From Oscillospiraceae bacterium (GTDB taxonomy: Bacteria > Bacillota > Clostridia > Oscillospirales > Ruminococcaceae): a stretch of DNA of 64,000 nt. Numbering within the stretch: position 1 is the stretch's first letter; every line of letters begins with the position of its first letter. The position numbers and the translations under genes were made by a program. Positions 8,234 to 18,600 of this stretch are shown here, piece after piece. The stretch lies in assembly GCA_021199795.1 (NCBI GenBank), contig JAJQHJ010000004.1, positions 295,082 through 359,081 on the forward strand, in the 5' to 3' direction. A model generated the notes under the pieces. It was not told where the DNA came from. It worked only from the letters and a program-made list of their open reading frames with translations, and made no database searches.

Positions 8234-9667
8234 ATGGCAGATTATAAGATTTTCGGAGTCCATCTGGGCAAGGCTAATTGCTCAGTTGACCTTTCAAACG
8301 GCAGTGAGCGTGGAGAATATGTCAACCAGGACTACATTTTAAATAAGCTCGGTCGTCCGCACAGAGCGGTCAACCTGATGTATTGTTACTACCCTCTTGA
8401 TAAGGGCTTCCCGGTCAGGGCTAGTGTGGCTTTCCCGTCCAAGGACACCACCAACGCATGGGGATTCCCGTATGACGACTACTACACCTATGGCGGAGGC
8501 TTGAACGGCTCCAAGGATGCCCCCGTTTTTGAGCAGATGAGGGACATCCGCAGACACGGGCAGGACGTTATATTAACCCTCACCATCGACCCGCACGTCA
8601 GTGACGAGCACCTCATCGCAATTGCAAAAGACCTGCTTCCTTTCGGAAGACTTATGATAAGAATCAACCACGAAGCCACCGGCAACTGGTTCTCATTCAA
8701 CAAGAGATGTTCATACCAAGAGGTCGGAGCTTTCTTTGCCCGGTTCGCGAAGATCATTCACGAATACGCACCGAACGTCAAGACCATTCTCTGCGCTGGA
8801 TGCTATGACCCGGCAACCGGCAAGCTCGAAAAAGAGGAAGAGTTCGCCGAGGCAGCAAAGGAAGCCGACATCTGGTCGATAGATAAATACATGGCTCTTC
8901 ACTGGGGCTGGCCTTATGATATAGCCGAGGTTGGCGGCGGCTCCTATGGCTACACCGGTGCCGAGACTGTCTATAAGTCCCTTGAGGACACCTATGAGAG
9001 ATACAAAGAATCCACCGGCATGGTCAAGCCGATGGTTATGAGCGAGCACAACGCCGACGGCGACGTCACGGGTCCTTATGACCAGTGTAAGATTATGCGC
9101 CACTTCTGCGACATGGTTGTTGATAAGAAAGCAACCTGGATTGAGGGCTTCGCACTCTATCAGTTCCGTGATAGGGGAAGACTTGGCTTAGAGCTTGAAG
9201 ACCCGAATAACCCCGAAGTCGGAATCGAGCAGCCGCTTCTTCAGGAATACAAGAAGATTATCCACGAGGATTGGTATCAGCCGAAGATGGATTATTCCGC
9301 AGAGGTTAAGCTTCCGGTAACCTTAAGATGGGGAGGCTCCGAGGATTCAGACGGAATCGCAGTTGCTCTCAAGTTTGAAAAGGACCCCGTTTTCTGCGAG
9401 CTCTGGTTTGACGAGGATGACGAGTCTAATATGATGATCGAGCTTAACGGCAGATGGTTCTATAAGTCGCCCAAAGCCAAGTATGTCGACCTGATGCCGG
9501 CATTCTATGAGAATCCCCTTGACGGGAAAACCAAGCTCAGTCTCAAGATATTCTGCCCGCCTGCAAGCGGTGAGAACGAGGACGGAGCTATTGACTCCTA
9601 CACAACACTCGAAAAGCTCCCGAAGATACGCATAGCCTATGAGCCCTGCATCCCGTTCACGAACTGA
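8234..9667 (+). CDS. Cytoplasmic glycoside hydrolase, clan GH-A/GH26-like
   Basis: Probable TIM-barrel glycosidase of 477 residues without signal peptide. ATG at 8234 follows GAGGGAG. The segment RLMIRINHEATGNWFSF resembles the strand-4 acid/base site of GH26/clan-A enzymes (HE with a following N/G-W-F), and PMVMSEHNADG is a good candidate for the strand-7 nucleophile glutamate. Between them lie the barrel-like YAPNVKTILCAGCYDP and ADIWSIDKYMALHWGWPYD. The last 100 residues (from about 375) look like a separate beta-rich domain. The exact GH family and substrate are not certain; mannan- or glucan-derived oligosaccharides are plausible. It is followed 8 bp later by a thioesterase gene. Confidence 0.68.
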   Translation: MADYKIFGVHLGKANCSVDLSNGSERGEYVNQDYILNKLGRPHRAVNLMYCYYPLDKGFPVRASVAFPSKDTTNAWGFPYDDYYTYGGGLNGSKDAPVFEQMRDIRRHGQDVILTLTIDPHVSDEHLIAIAKDLLPFGRLMIRINHEATGNWFSFNKRCSYQEVGAFFARFAKIIHEYAPNVKTILCAGCYDPATGKLEKEEEFAEAAKEADIWSIDKYMALHWGWPYDIAEVGGGSYGYTGAETVYKSLEDTYERYKESTGMVKPMVMSEHNADGDVTGPYDQCKIMRHFCDMVVDKKATWIEGFALYQFRDRGRLGLELEDPNNPEVGIEQPLLQEYKKIIHEDWYQPKMDYSAEVKLPVTLRWGGSEDSDGIAVALKFEKDPVFCELWFDEDDESNMMIELNGRWFYKSPKAKYVDLMPAFYENPLDGKTKLSLKIFCPPASGENEDGAIDSYTTLEKLPKIRIAYEPCIPFTN

Positions 9668-9675
9668 GGCAAAAG

Positions 9676-10089
9676 ATGGTTTACACTTACTTAAGAAAAG
9701 CCCACTACTACGAGACCGACCAGATGGGCGTCGTCCACCACGCAAACTACATCCACTGGATGGAGGAAGCGAGAATTGAAATGATGGACGATATGGGTCT
9801 CGGCTACAAGACGGTCGAGGAGAACGGCATCGTCTCCCCGGTTGTCTCCCTCTCGATTGACTACAAAACCAGCGTCATGTACGACGATATGGTCGAGCTG
9901 AGGGTCAGTGTCAAACGCTACACCGGCGTGTCGATGATAATTTCATACGAAATGTTCGACCGGAACTCAGGGAAAATCTGCGCCACCGCCGAATCAAAGC
10001 ACGGCTTCATCCGGGACGGGAAGATAGTCTCTGTGAAGAGAGATTTCCCGGAGTTGGATGAGGCAATCAGAAAATATATTGAGGCATAA
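9676..10089 (+). CDS. Acyl-CoA thioesterase, YbgC/4HBT family
   Basis: 137-residue hot-dog-fold thioesterase hydrolysing acyl-CoA or acyl-ACP. The N-terminal signature HYYETDQMGVVHHANYIHWM contains the catalytic Asp of the 4-hydroxybenzoyl-CoA thioesterase family; length is typical. ATG at 9676, 8 bp after the preceding glycosidase and with TGAGG upstream, so it is probably cotranscribed with it although no functional link is evident. A palindromic terminator follows 4 bp after the stop. Confidence 0.9.
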   Translation: MVYTYLRKAHYYETDQMGVVHHANYIHWMEEARIEMMDDMGLGYKTVEENGIVSPVVSLSIDYKTSVMYDDMVELRVSVKRYTGVSMIISYEMFDRNSGKICATAESKHGFIRDGKIVSVKRDFPELDEAIRKYIEA

Positions 10090-10093
10090 TTGC

Positions 10094-10145
10094 AGGGGCG
10101 GATATGGCATAAAAAGCGGGCGGATGATATCCGCCCCTACTTTTT
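10094..10145. terminator. Palindromic bidirectional terminator (possible intergenic repeat)
   Basis: AGGGGCGGATAT (10094-10105) pairs perfectly with ATATCCGCCCCT (10127-10138), with an additional CGGGCGGATG in the loop, followed by T5. It separates the plus-strand thioesterase from the minus-strand DUF4349 gene. The GGGCGGAT motif occurs twice, suggesting a small repeat element that doubles as terminator. Confidence 0.8.
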
Positions 10146-11085
10146 AATCGTTATTCTCTTGGCTGTTTACAGCCTTTTTCTTTTTACCTTTCTTCACCGC
10201 AACCCTTACAATAATCACAACTATTATAATGGGCACAGCAACGAGAACGAGATAGGGAATCGCACTTACGATCCAGACGAATGCGTCCTTGAAGCCCTCG
10301 CCGATGTCGTAGAAGTTGTCGCTTAGGTTCGAGCTGATTCTCTCAAACACGGTCGGGTTGCTGGTTTCGGTCGAAATGCGCCTTACTTCGCTCACGTAGA
10401 TGTAGAATGTGCTGTAGGAAATCTGGTCGTCGTATGAATTGAGCCGCGCCTGGTAGGACTCGATTTCGTAGTTGACGTCCGTTAAGTAGCTCTGAATCTG
10501 GAGGATTTCCTCGACCGTTTCGGCTTTCTCCATGAGGGCTAAGAAGCTATCTCGCTCGGTTTCAAGGGCGGTGAGCCTTGCCTCTATGTCGACATAAGTA
10601 CTGGTGACGTCGTTCACATATTCGTAGTTATAGGTGACCGTCGCAATGTTGCCGACTGCCTCGGAGAAATCGTCATAGTAATCGGCAGGAATCCTGATTG
10701 TGAAGTCGGCATAGCGGAGTGAGCTTGAATAGTAGGAGTTGCCCGACTCGGAGGAGGATTCGATATATCCGCCATATGAGCTGACATAGGACTTTAAGTC
10801 CTGGATAAACTGGTCATACTCAACCGTCTGCACGTCCATTGTGCGATTTTTTATGAGCTTCCGGGAAGAGGCGGATTCAACGTCCACATCGTTATAGACG
10901 GAGCCTGAGGAGGATTCGGTAGCTTCGACGATGGCATCCTCGACCTCATAGTCATCATACCAGCCGAAATCCGCTGCGGAAATCGTCTCGTTGCTAGCCG
11001 AGTCGGTAGCATAAGTCGCCCCGCACCCCGCAAGGGTCATCATAGCCATTGCCAGAGTAAGGATAATAATCAGTGTTCTTTTCAT
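10144..11085 (-). CDS. DUF4349 lipoprotein
   Basis: 313-residue surface lipoprotein. ATG at 11085 with AAAGGCG upstream; the signal peptide ends in the lipobox LAGC (about residues 17-20). After a Ser-rich linker the DUF4349 domain begins near 75 (KNRTMDVQTVEYDQFIQDLK, GGYIESSSE, FTIRIPADYYDDF) and contains a coiled coil typical of the family (ALETERDSFLALMEKAETVEEILQIQ, about 175-210). A membrane helix near 275-300 and a lysine-rich cytoplasmic tail close the protein, so it may be anchored at both ends. Function of DUF4349 is unknown. Monocistronic. Confidence 0.9.
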   Translation of the reverse strand: MKRTLIIILTLAMAMMTLAGCGATYATDSASNETISAADFGWYDDYEVEDAIVEATESSSGSVYNDVDVESASSRKLIKNRTMDVQTVEYDQFIQDLKSYVSSYGGYIESSSESGNSYYSSSLRYADFTIRIPADYYDDFSEAVGNIATVTYNYEYVNDVTSTYVDIEARLTALETERDSFLALMEKAETVEEILQIQSYLTDVNYEIESYQARLNSYDDQISYSTFYIYVSEVRRISTETSNPTVFERISSNLSDNFYDIGEGFKDAFVWIVSAIPYLVLVAVPIIIVVIIVRVAVKKGKKKKAVNSQENND

Positions 11086-11183
11086 AATATCACGCCTTTC
11101 GGTTAAATTGGGTGTTCTATAAGTAATACACATTAGAAAGGCGGATTATTGCATCGACAGAAATAAAATTTTTGATTGTTTTG

Positions 11184-11213
11184 TTGACAATGAAACCGAA
11201 CATATGCTATAAT
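11184..11213 (+). promoter_or_regulatory. Promoter of micro-ORF 1
   Basis: TTGACA (11184-11189), 18 bp, TATAAT (11208-11213). The transcript would begin near 11220 with GGTGAGAGG, a sequence also found near the 5' end of the antisense RNA. Confidence 0.82.
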
Positions 11214-11266
11214 TACGATGGTGAGAGGCTGGTTTGCTCTTCCCTGTGAAGGGAGGTGGAACCTCG

Positions 11267-11356
11267 ATGGAAATCGCAGAAATCCTCCAGCTATTACTTC
11301 TTGTTATAGCTGCCATCAACCTTGGTCTTAACCTCGGCGATCGCCGAAAGAAATAA
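11267..11356 (+). CDS. Putative type I toxin-like hydrophobic micro-protein (locus 1)
   Basis: 29-codon ORF, MEIAEILQLLLLV...DRRKK: one predicted membrane helix (about 5-24) and a basic tail, the layout of Fst/TxpA/holin-like type I toxins. ATG at 11267 follows GGGAGGTGG by 10 bp, but the ribosome binding site (GGGAGG, 11251-11256) pairs with CTTCCC (11239-11244) across a 6-nt loop, which would limit translation. A convergent promoter and structured RNA on the other strand lie just downstream. A second locus at 21562-21863 repeats this architecture with a different peptide of the same type. I infer a type I toxin-antitoxin module; no homology search was possible. Confidence 0.68.
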   Translation: MEIAEILQLLLLVIAAINLGLNLGDRRKK

Positions 11357-11455
11357 CCGCCCTGTACCTATTTCAGAGCGGCATCCTTGTTTTTAACTAA
11401 TCATTAAGGGCAAGAGTGACCGTACCTGAACTAGCTCTTCAGGTACCCTCTCACC
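11347..11455 (-). ncRNA. Putative antisense antitoxin RNA (locus 1)
   Basis: Minus-strand transcript predicted from a consensus promoter at 11462-11490, starting near 11455. It contains the hairpin GTACCTGAA/TTCAGGTAC and an outer pairing of GAGAG with CTCTT around a conserved GGTCA bulge, as in the copies near 21800 and 44480. A second hairpin (11357-11381) followed by TTATTTCTTT on the minus strand would end it over the last codons of the micro-ORF, giving a 3' overlap with the sense mRNA. The ends are estimates. Confidence 0.6.
11357..11394. terminator. Bidirectional terminator of type I locus 1
   Basis: CCGCCCTG (11357-11364) with CAGAGCGG (11374-11381), one mismatch; TTGTTTTT on the plus strand and TTATTTCTTT on the minus strand. 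Confidence 0.65.
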
Positions 11456-11461
11456 ACTTCT

Positions 11462-11490
11462 ATTATACCGTAGACTGGCTGTTTTGTCAA
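11462..11490 (-). promoter_or_regulatory. Sigma-A promoter of the locus 1 antisense RNA
   Basis: On the minus strand TTGACA (11490-11485), 17 bp, TATAAT (11467-11462): full consensus, stronger than the 18-bp-spaced sense promoter. Confidence 0.85.
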
Positions 11491-11542
11491 CAGTCATTTT
11501 TTTATTTTGCCCGAAACTGAAAAAATTTTTTCAAAAAAGTGC

Positions 11543-11571
11543 TTGACAAGCCTTGGAAATTAGTGTATACT
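11543..11571 (+). promoter_or_regulatory. Promoter of rpoB-rpoC
   Basis: TTGACA (11543-11548), 17 bp, TATACT (11566-11571), preceded by an A/T-rich stretch that could act as UP element. It leaves a leader of about 210 nt. Confidence 0.85.
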
Positions 11572-11576
11572 ATGAT

Positions 11577-11789
11577 ACTGATTCATAATGGCTAAAAAGA
11601 CGCCTTTTTATAATAAGCCCTGCTTTGGGGGTAATTTTTTCACGAAGTTTTCTTGAAAATCGGCTGAGGGCATGTGCAACCTGCACAAAAGAACGATTTT
11701 CAAGTGAGATTTCGCGACGGGAAAGGGCGGCTTTTTAAGTCTACTATCATGAAATTTGATAATAGGAATATACAAGGAGTGATAAGCTA
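11577..11789 (+). promoter_or_regulatory. Structured rpoB leader
   Basis: Contains a perfect 11-bp stem CTTGAAAATCG (11652-11662)/CGATTTTCAAG (11694-11704) enclosing TGTGC/GCACA (11673-11687), and a further imperfect hairpin CTACTATCA/TGATAATAG just before the ribosome binding site AAGGAG. GGGCGGCTTTTTAAG (about 11726-11740) is terminator-like, so attenuation is possible. I cannot assign it to a named leader family. Confidence 0.55.
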
Positions 11790-14700
11790 ATGGTCAATGT
11801 CAAGGACGTTCAGCTTGGCAAGCACGTTGTGAGAAAGAGCTTCGCGAAAATTGACGAAGTCCTCGAAATGCCGAACCTTATCGACATTCAGAAAGTCTCC
11901 TACAAGTGGTTTATGGACGAGGGACTCCGTGAAGTCTTCCGCGACACAGCCGCTATCAAGGACTACAACGAGACACTGGAGCTGAGCTTTGTTGACTACA
12001 GGCTCGACAGCGAGCCTAAGTACAGCATCGCGGAGTGCAAGGAAAGGGGCACCACCTATGCCGCACCTCTTCGTGTAACTGCGAGACTCCACAATCTCGA
12101 AACCGGCGAAATCAAGGACTCGGAAATCTACATGGGCGACTTCCCTCTCATGACTCCCTCCGGCACGTTTATCATCAACGGTGCGGAAAGAGTTGTAGTT
12201 TCTCAGCTGGTTCGTTCTCCGGGCGTTTACTATGCCGTCGAAAAGGACAAGGTAGGTAAAGACCTCTTCAGCTCAACAGTCATCCCTAACAGAGGTGCAT
12301 GGCTCGAGTATGAAATGGACTCGAACGACGTTGTCTATGTAAGAATCGACAAGAACAGAAAGATCCCGATCACTACATTCATAAGGGCTTTAGGCGTCGG
12401 CACCAATCAGGAGATTGACGAATTCTTCAACCATGACCCACGTCTTTCCGAGACAATGCTCCAGAAAGACTCGACCAACTCTACCGAAGAGGGACTCCTC
12501 GAAGTCTACCGCAGACTTCGCCCGGGTGAACCTCCGACGGTTGATACAGCTATCACTCACATAAATAACCTCTTCTTCGACGCAAGAAGATATGACCTTT
12601 GCAGATTCGGTCGCTATAAATACAACAAGAAGCTGGGCGTTGCTTCAAGAATCACCGGCTACGCTCTCACAAGACCGGTTGTCGCTCCGTTGACTGGCGA
12701 AATCCTCGCCGACCAGGGAGACATGGTAACAGCTGAACTCGCTGCTAAGATTGAGCAGGCGGGCGTCAAGGAAGTCTATATCGACGTCGAAAAGAGAGAA
12801 ATGATCACCGACGCCGACGGTCAGGTAACCCACAAGATCGAGCATGTTGAGGTCAAGGCTATCGGCAACGGCATGGTTGATATCAGTGAGTATATCGACT
12901 TTGACGCCAAGCCATTCGGCATCAACGAAAAGGTTTCGTTCACAGTCCTGAAAGAGATTCTCGAGAGCGCGGGAAGTCATGACGAGCTTGTCGACATGGT
13001 CAAGTCGAGACGCGAAGAGCTGATACCCATGCACATCACCATTGAGGACATCTGGGCTACAATCAGCTACTTCCTGAACCTCTGCGAGGGCGTCGGAAAT
13101 GTAGACGACATCGACCACCTCGGCAACAGAAGAATCAGATGCGTAGGCGAGCTCCTCCAGAACCAGTTCAGAATCGGTATGGCTAGAATGGAAAGAGTCA
13201 TCCGTGAAAGAATGAACATCCAGTCTCAGGATATCGAAACTGTCACTCCTACTGCTCTCATAAATATCCGTCCAATCACTGCGGCAATCCGTGAATTCTT
13301 TGGAAGCTCTCCGCTTTCCCAGTTCATGGATCAGTCGAATCCGCTTGCTGAACTAACCCATAAGAGAAGACTTTCAGCCCTGGGTCCTGGCGGTCTTTCA
13401 AGAGACAGAGCCGGATTTGAAGTAAGAGACGTTCACTACACCCACTACGGAAGAATGTGCCCGATCGAGACCCCTGAAGGACCTAACATCGGACTTATCT
13501 CCTACCTCGCTTCCTATGCGAAGATAAATGAGTACGGCTTCATCGAAGCACCCTACCGCAGAGTTGACAAGGCGACAGGCGTTGTCACCGACGAGGTTGT
13601 CTATATGACCGCCGACGTCGAGGATAACTACATGATAGCTCAGGCTAATGAGCCCCTTACCCCCGACAACAAGTTTGCCAAGGCTAAGGTTAACGGCAGA
13701 TACCGTGACCAGATCATGGAGATTGACCGCGAGAACATCGACTTCATGGATGTTTCGCCTAAGATGGTTGTCTCTGTTGCAACTGCTATGATCCCGTTCC
13801 TTGAGAATGATGACGCTAACCGTGCACTGATGGGTGCTAACATGCAGCGTCAGGCTGTTCCGCTTCTTACCACCGAGAACCCGATTGTCGGAACCGGTAT
13901 GGAATATAAGGCTTGCGTTGACTCGGGCGTCGCAGTTGTAAGTGACGCTGCCGGCGTAGTTGAGAGAGTGGATGCCTCCGAAATCGTTGTTCGTGAAGAT
14001 AACGGCGAGCTCCACACCTATCCATTGACCAAGTTCAAGAGAAGTAACTCCGGAACATGTACGAACCAGAGACCTATTGTCACTAAGGGCGAGAGAATCG
14101 ACGCTCACCAGGTAATAGGCGATGGACCCGCAACCTGCAACGGTGAAATTTCCCTCGGTAAGAACGCTCTTATCGGCTTCATGACCTGGGAGGGCTACAA
14201 CTACGAGGACGCTGTTCTCTTAAACGAAAAGTTAGTCAGAAACGACACATATACATCAATCCACATCGAGGAATATGAGCTCGAATGCAGAGAAACCAAG
14301 CTGGGTCCTGAGGAAATCACCAAGGATATCCCCGGTGTCGGCGAAGATGCACTCAAAGACCTCGACGAAAATGGCATCATAAGAATAGGTGCAGAAGTCC
14401 GTTCCGGCGACATCCTTGTCGGCAAGGTAACACCTAAGGGCGAGACTGAGCTCACTGCTGAAGAAAGACTCCTAAGAGCTATATTCGGCGAAAAGGCAAG
14501 GGAAGTAAGGGACAATTCACTAAGAGTTCCTCACGGCGAATCTGGTATCATCATCGACGTCAAGGTATTCACCCCCGAGAATTGCGACGAGCTCCAGCCG
14601 GGAGTAAATATGCTTGTCCGCTGCTACATCGCTCAGAAGAGAAAGATTTCTGTCGGCGACAAGATGGCAGGTAGACACGGCAACAAGGGTGTTGTTTCAA

Positions 14701-15575
14701 GAATCCTTTCTCAGGAGGATATGCCGTTCTTAGAAGACGGAACTCCTCTTGACATAGTTCTTAACCCCCTGGGCGTTCCCTCAAGAATGAATATCGGTCA
14801 GGTATTGGAAGTCCACCTCGGTATGGCTGCCAAGAAGCTTGGCTGGAAAGTTATGACGCCGGTATTTGACGGCGCACACGAAGAGGACATCCGCGAGTGC
14901 TTCAAGCTCGCAGGAATGGCGGAGGATGGTAAGACAACCCTCTATGACGGCAGAACCGGTGAGCCTTTTGACAACCGCGTAACCGTCGGAATCATGTATT
15001 ACCTCAAGCTCCATCACCTCGTTGACGATAAGATCCACGCACGTTCAGTAGGACCCTACTCACTGGTCACTCAGCAGCCTCTCGGCGGTAAAGCGCAGTT
15101 TGGCGGACAGAGATTCGGTGAAATGGAAGTCTGGGCACTTGAAGCCTATGGTGCTGCCTACACTCTCCAGGAAATCCTCACTGTCAAGTCGGACGATACG
15201 ATAGGAAGAGTCAAGACCTATGAAGCAATAGTCAAGGGTCAGAATGTTCCTCAGTCGGGCATTCCTGAGTCGTTCAAGGTACTAGTCAAGGAGCTCCAGT
15301 CGCTTGCACTCGATGTAAGAGTCCTGGATGCTGACGGAAACGAAATCGACCTCAAGCAGAACTTCGAGGACGACAACGACATCATTCCTCAGCCCGTAAG
15401 TGAACCTGACGACGACTACGGCATGAGCGAAGTAGCCGACGACGGCATCGACGGCGACTACGGCGAAGACGGCGATTATGACGACTTTGATGACGAAGAC
15501 GAGGACGACCTCGATGACAGCGGCTTCGACGGCTTCTCTGTCAAGGACGGGGAGTCTGACGACATCGTTGACTAA
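11790..15575 (+). CDS. rpoB: RNA polymerase beta subunit
   Basis: Catalytic beta subunit of RNA polymerase; 1261 residues. ATG at 11790 after AAGGAG. Diagnostic segments: [20 protein letters not shown] near 110, the rifampicin-binding region [19 protein letters not shown] and [11 protein letters not shown] with the wild-type Asp, His and Ser at the main resistance positions, [27 protein letters not shown] and the C-terminal [18 protein letters not shown]. The end carries an acidic extension of about 60 residues (Asp/Glu/Gly-rich). It is followed by rpoC after 88 bp. Unusually, rplJ/rplL are not directly upstream. Confidence 0.98.
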   Translation: MVNVKDVQLGKHVVRKSFAKIDEVLEMPNLIDIQKVSYKWFMDEGLREVFRDTAAIKDYNETLELSFVDYRLDSEPKYSIAECKERGTTYAAPLRVTARLHNLETGEIKDSEIYMGDFPLMTPSGTFIINGAERVVVSQLVRSPGVYYAVEKDKVGKDLFSSTVIPNRGAWLEYEMDSNDVVYVRIDKNRKIPITTFIRALGVGTNQEIDEFFNHDPRLSETMLQKDSTNSTEEGLLEVYRRLRPGEPPTVDTAITHINNLFFDARRYDLCRFGRYKYNKKLGVASRITGYALTRPVVAPLTGEILADQGDMVTAELAAKIEQAGVKEVYIDVEKREMITDADGQVTHKIEHVEVKAIGNGMVDISEYIDFDAKPFGINEKVSFTVLKEILESAGSHDELVDMVKSRREELIPMHITIEDIWATISYFLNLCEGVGNVDDIDHLGNRRIRCVGELLQNQFRIGMARMERVIRERMNIQSQDIETVTPTALINIRPITAAIREFFGSSPLSQFMDQSNPLAELTHKRRLSALGPGGLSRDRAGFEVRDVHYTHYGRMCPIETPEGPNIGLISYLASYAKINEYGFIEAPYRRVDKATGVVTDEVVYMTADVEDNYMIAQANEPLTPDNKFAKAKVNGRYRDQIMEIDRENIDFMDVSPKMVVSVATAMIPFLENDDANRALMGANMQRQAVPLLTTENPIVGTGMEYKACVDSGVAVVSDAAGVVERVDASEIVVREDNGELHTYPLTKFKRSNSGTCTNQRPIVTKGERIDAHQVIGDGPATCNGEISLGKNALIGFMTWEGYNYEDAVLLNEKLVRNDTYTSIHIEEYELECRETKLGPEEITKDIPGVGEDALKDLDENGIIRIGAEVRSGDILVGKVTPKGETELTAEERLLRAIFGEKAREVRDNSLRVPHGESGIIIDVKVFTPENCDELQPGVNMLVRCYIAQKRKISVGDKMAGRHGNKGVVSRILSQEDMPFLEDGTPLDIVLNPLGVPSRMNIGQVLEVHLGMAAKKLGWKVMTPVFDGAHEEDIRECFKLAGMAEDGKTTLYDGRTGEPFDNRVTVGIMYYLKLHHLVDDKIHARSVGPYSLVTQQPLGGKAQFGGQRFGEMEVWALEAYGAAYTLQEILTVKSDDTIGRVKTYEAIVKGQNVPQSGIPESFKVLVKELQSLALDVRVLDADGNEIDLKQNFEDDNDIIPQPVSEPDDDYGMSEVADDGIDGDYGEDGDYDDFDDEDEDDLDDSGFDGFSVKDGESDDIVD

Positions 15576-15598
15576 ATCAGGCTGACGCAAGTGAAAAT

Positions 15599-15625
15599 CT
15601 GAGGATTCCAGGCTGGGATTCTCAG
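15599..15625 (+). other. Hairpin between rpoB and rpoC
   Basis: CTGAGGATTCC pairs with GGGATTCTCAG (two G-U pairs) around a 5-nt loop. There is no T-run, so it is more likely an mRNA processing or stability element than a terminator. Confidence 0.5.
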
Positions 15626-15663
15626 AGATTCACAGGAATAATAGTGTAAAGAGGGTTTGCATT

Positions 15664-18600
15664 TTGGAATTTAACGTATTTGATTCTATAAAAATCGGTC
15701 TTGCTTCGCCAGAACAGATAAGAAGCTGGTCGCATGGCGAAGTAACAAAGCCCGAAACCATCAACTACCGCACGCAGAAGCCTGAAAGAGACGGTCTTTT
15801 CTGCGAAAGAATCTTCGGTCCTACAAAGGACTGGGAGTGCCACTGCGGAAAATATAAGAAGATTCGCTTCAAGGGCAAGGTCTGCGAAAGATGCGGCGTC
15901 GAGGTAACAAGAGCCAAGGTAAGACGTGAAAGAATGGGTCACATTGAGCTTGCAGCTCCCGTTTCCCACATCTGGTACTTCAAGGGCACACCGTCGAGAA
16001 TCGGTCAGATGCTCGAAATCTCCTCAAAGCGTCTTGAAGAGGTTCTTTACTTCACAAAGTATATCGTAACCGATCCTGGCGACACAGGGCTGGTCAAGAA
16101 GCAGATTCTTACCGAGCGCGAATATCAGGACGCAAAAGAGCGTTATGAGGACAAGTTCACCGCCGAAATGGGCGCAGAGGCTATCCAGAAGCTCTTAAGC
16201 GAAATAGACGTTGAGGCACTTTCAAACGAGCTCAAGGCAGAGCTCAAGGATCTGCCGCAGGGTCAGAAGAGAATAAAGCTACTCAAGAGACTCGAAATAG
16301 TCGAGGCATTCAGAACCTCCGGCAACAAGCCCGAGTGGATGATCATGAATGTCGTTCCGGTTATTCCTCCGGATCTAAGACCTATGGTTCCCCTGGATGG
16401 CGGAAGATATGCTACATCTGACTTAAACGATCTCTACAGAAGAGTAATAAACCGTAACAACCGACTCAAGAGAATGCTTGAGCTCGACGCTCCTGACATC
16501 ATTATCCGTAATGAGAAGAGAATGCTTCAGGAAGCAGTCGACGCACTTATCGACAACGGCAGACACGGAAGACCTGTTACAGGTCCTAACAACCGTGCTT
16601 TCAAGTCGCTTTCAGATATGCTCAAGGGTAAGCAGGGTAGATTCCGTCAGAACCTCCTTGGTAAGCGTGTTGACTATTCAGGACGTTCCGTTATCGTTGT
16701 AGGACCTGAGCTCAAGATGTATCAGTGCGGTCTTCCTAAGGAAATGGCGTTAGAGCTCTTCAAGCCGTTTGTAATGAAGCGACTTGTCGACACCAATCCG
16801 CAGATAAACATCAAGTCTGCAAGAAAGATGGTCGAAAAGGGCACAGACGAGGTCTGGGATGCACTTGAAAACGTAATTCAGGGTCACCCGGTTCTTCTTA
16901 ACCGTGCACCTACTCTTCATAGACTCGGTATCCAGGCGTTTGAGCCTGTCCTGGTCGAGGGCAGAGCCTTAAAGCTCCATCCGCTTGCATGTACGGCATA
17001 CAACGCCGACTTCGATGGCGACCAGATGTCTGTTCACGTTCCGCTTTCAGTTGAAGCTCAGGCAGAGGCAAGATTCCTCATGCTCGCAGCTAACAACCTC
17101 CTTAAGCCTGCCGACGGCAAGCCTGTAACCGTTCCTACACAGGACATGGTTCTCGGGTCCTATTACCTGACACTCGTCAAGGACGGCGAAAAGGGCGAGG
17201 GCAAGATTTTCCGCGACGTAAATGAAGCCATGATGGCTTACCAGTCGGGAATAGTCTCACTCCAGGCTAAGATAAAGGTAAGAGTCTCAAGAATGGTCGA
17301 CGGTGAGGAGAAGACAAAGATCATCGACACCACTGTCGGAAGACTCATCTTCAACGAAAGCATTCCTCAGGACTTAGGCTATGTCGACAGAAAAGACCCC
17401 GAGAAGATGTTCGGGCTTGAGGTTGACTTCCTTGTCAAGAAGAAGCAATTAGGCAGCATCATCGATCACTGCCTCAAAAAGCACGGAACAACAAAGACGA
17501 GTGAAATGCTCGACAACATAAAGGCAATGGGATATAAGTACTCCACAAAGTCTGGTATCACCGTTGCTGTAAGCGATGCCGTAATTCCGCCTCAGAAGAA
17601 AGACATTCTCGCCGAGGCAGACAGAAAGGCTGACAAGATCGACAAGCAGTATAAGAGAGGTCTCATTTCAAGAGGCGAGAAGTCGAAGAGGTTCATCGAA
17701 ATCTGGACTCAGGCGACCGACGAAGTGACCACCGCTTTGCAGGATAATATGGATAAGTACAACCCGATCTACATGATGTCCGACTCTGGAGCAAGAGGTT
17801 CTCTCGCTCAGATTAGACAGCTCGCAGGTATGAGAGGACTTATCGCAAACACTTCCGGTGCGACAATCGAAATGCCTATCAGAGCTAACTATCGTGAGGG
17901 TCTTACCGTACTCGAATACTTCATCTCTTCAAGAGGTGCAAGAAAGGGTCTTACCGATACCGCTCTTCGTACCGCCGACTCTGGTTACCTTACAAGACGA
18001 CTTGTTGATGTTTCCCAGGATGTCATCATCACTGAGGACGACTGCGGAACCCACGAGGGCATCGATGTATTTGAAATCCGTAACGGCAACGAGCTCATCG
18101 AGCCGTTCGACGAAAGACTTGTCGGAAGATTCCTGGTTGAGGATCTTGTCGACGAATCGACTGGCGAGGTTATCATGTCAAATGACAAGCTCATGACTCA
18201 AGATGACGCCGTAACAGTTATAAATTACCTCAATTCTGTCGGAAGAGACAGAATCGCTATCCGTTCAGTCCTCGGATGCAAGTCCAAGCGCGGCGTCTGC
18301 GCCAAGTGCTATGGTATGGATCTTGCCCACTCCACCGTCGTTTCAGTCGGTGAGGCAGTCGGTATCATCGCGGCACAGTCCATAGGCGAGCCTGGTACTC
18401 AGCTTACAATGAGAACGTTCCACACCGGTGGTGTTGCATCGGCTGAAGATATCACCCAGGGTCTTCCTAGAGTTGAAGAGCTCTTCGAGTCGAGAAAGCC
18501 AAAGGGTGCCGCAATCCTTTCAAAGACTGACGGCGTAGTAAGCTTCGACGAGATCAAGAAGAGCCGTGTAATAGTTGTCACCAACCAGGAAACTGGCGAG

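Noticed and set aside
10090..10326. 78-codon plus-strand ORF after the thioesterase
   Set aside because: It runs through a terminator and antisense to the DUF4349 gene, has no ribosome binding site and no family-like features.
11195..11210. CGAACATATGC in the micro-ORF 1 promoter as a LexA/SOS box
   Set aside because: Only one half matches the Gram-positive CGAAC-N4-GTTCG box, and the second locus has nothing similar.
15599..15625. Terminator between rpoB and rpoC
   Set aside because: No T-run follows the hairpin and the genes are expected to be cotranscribed.
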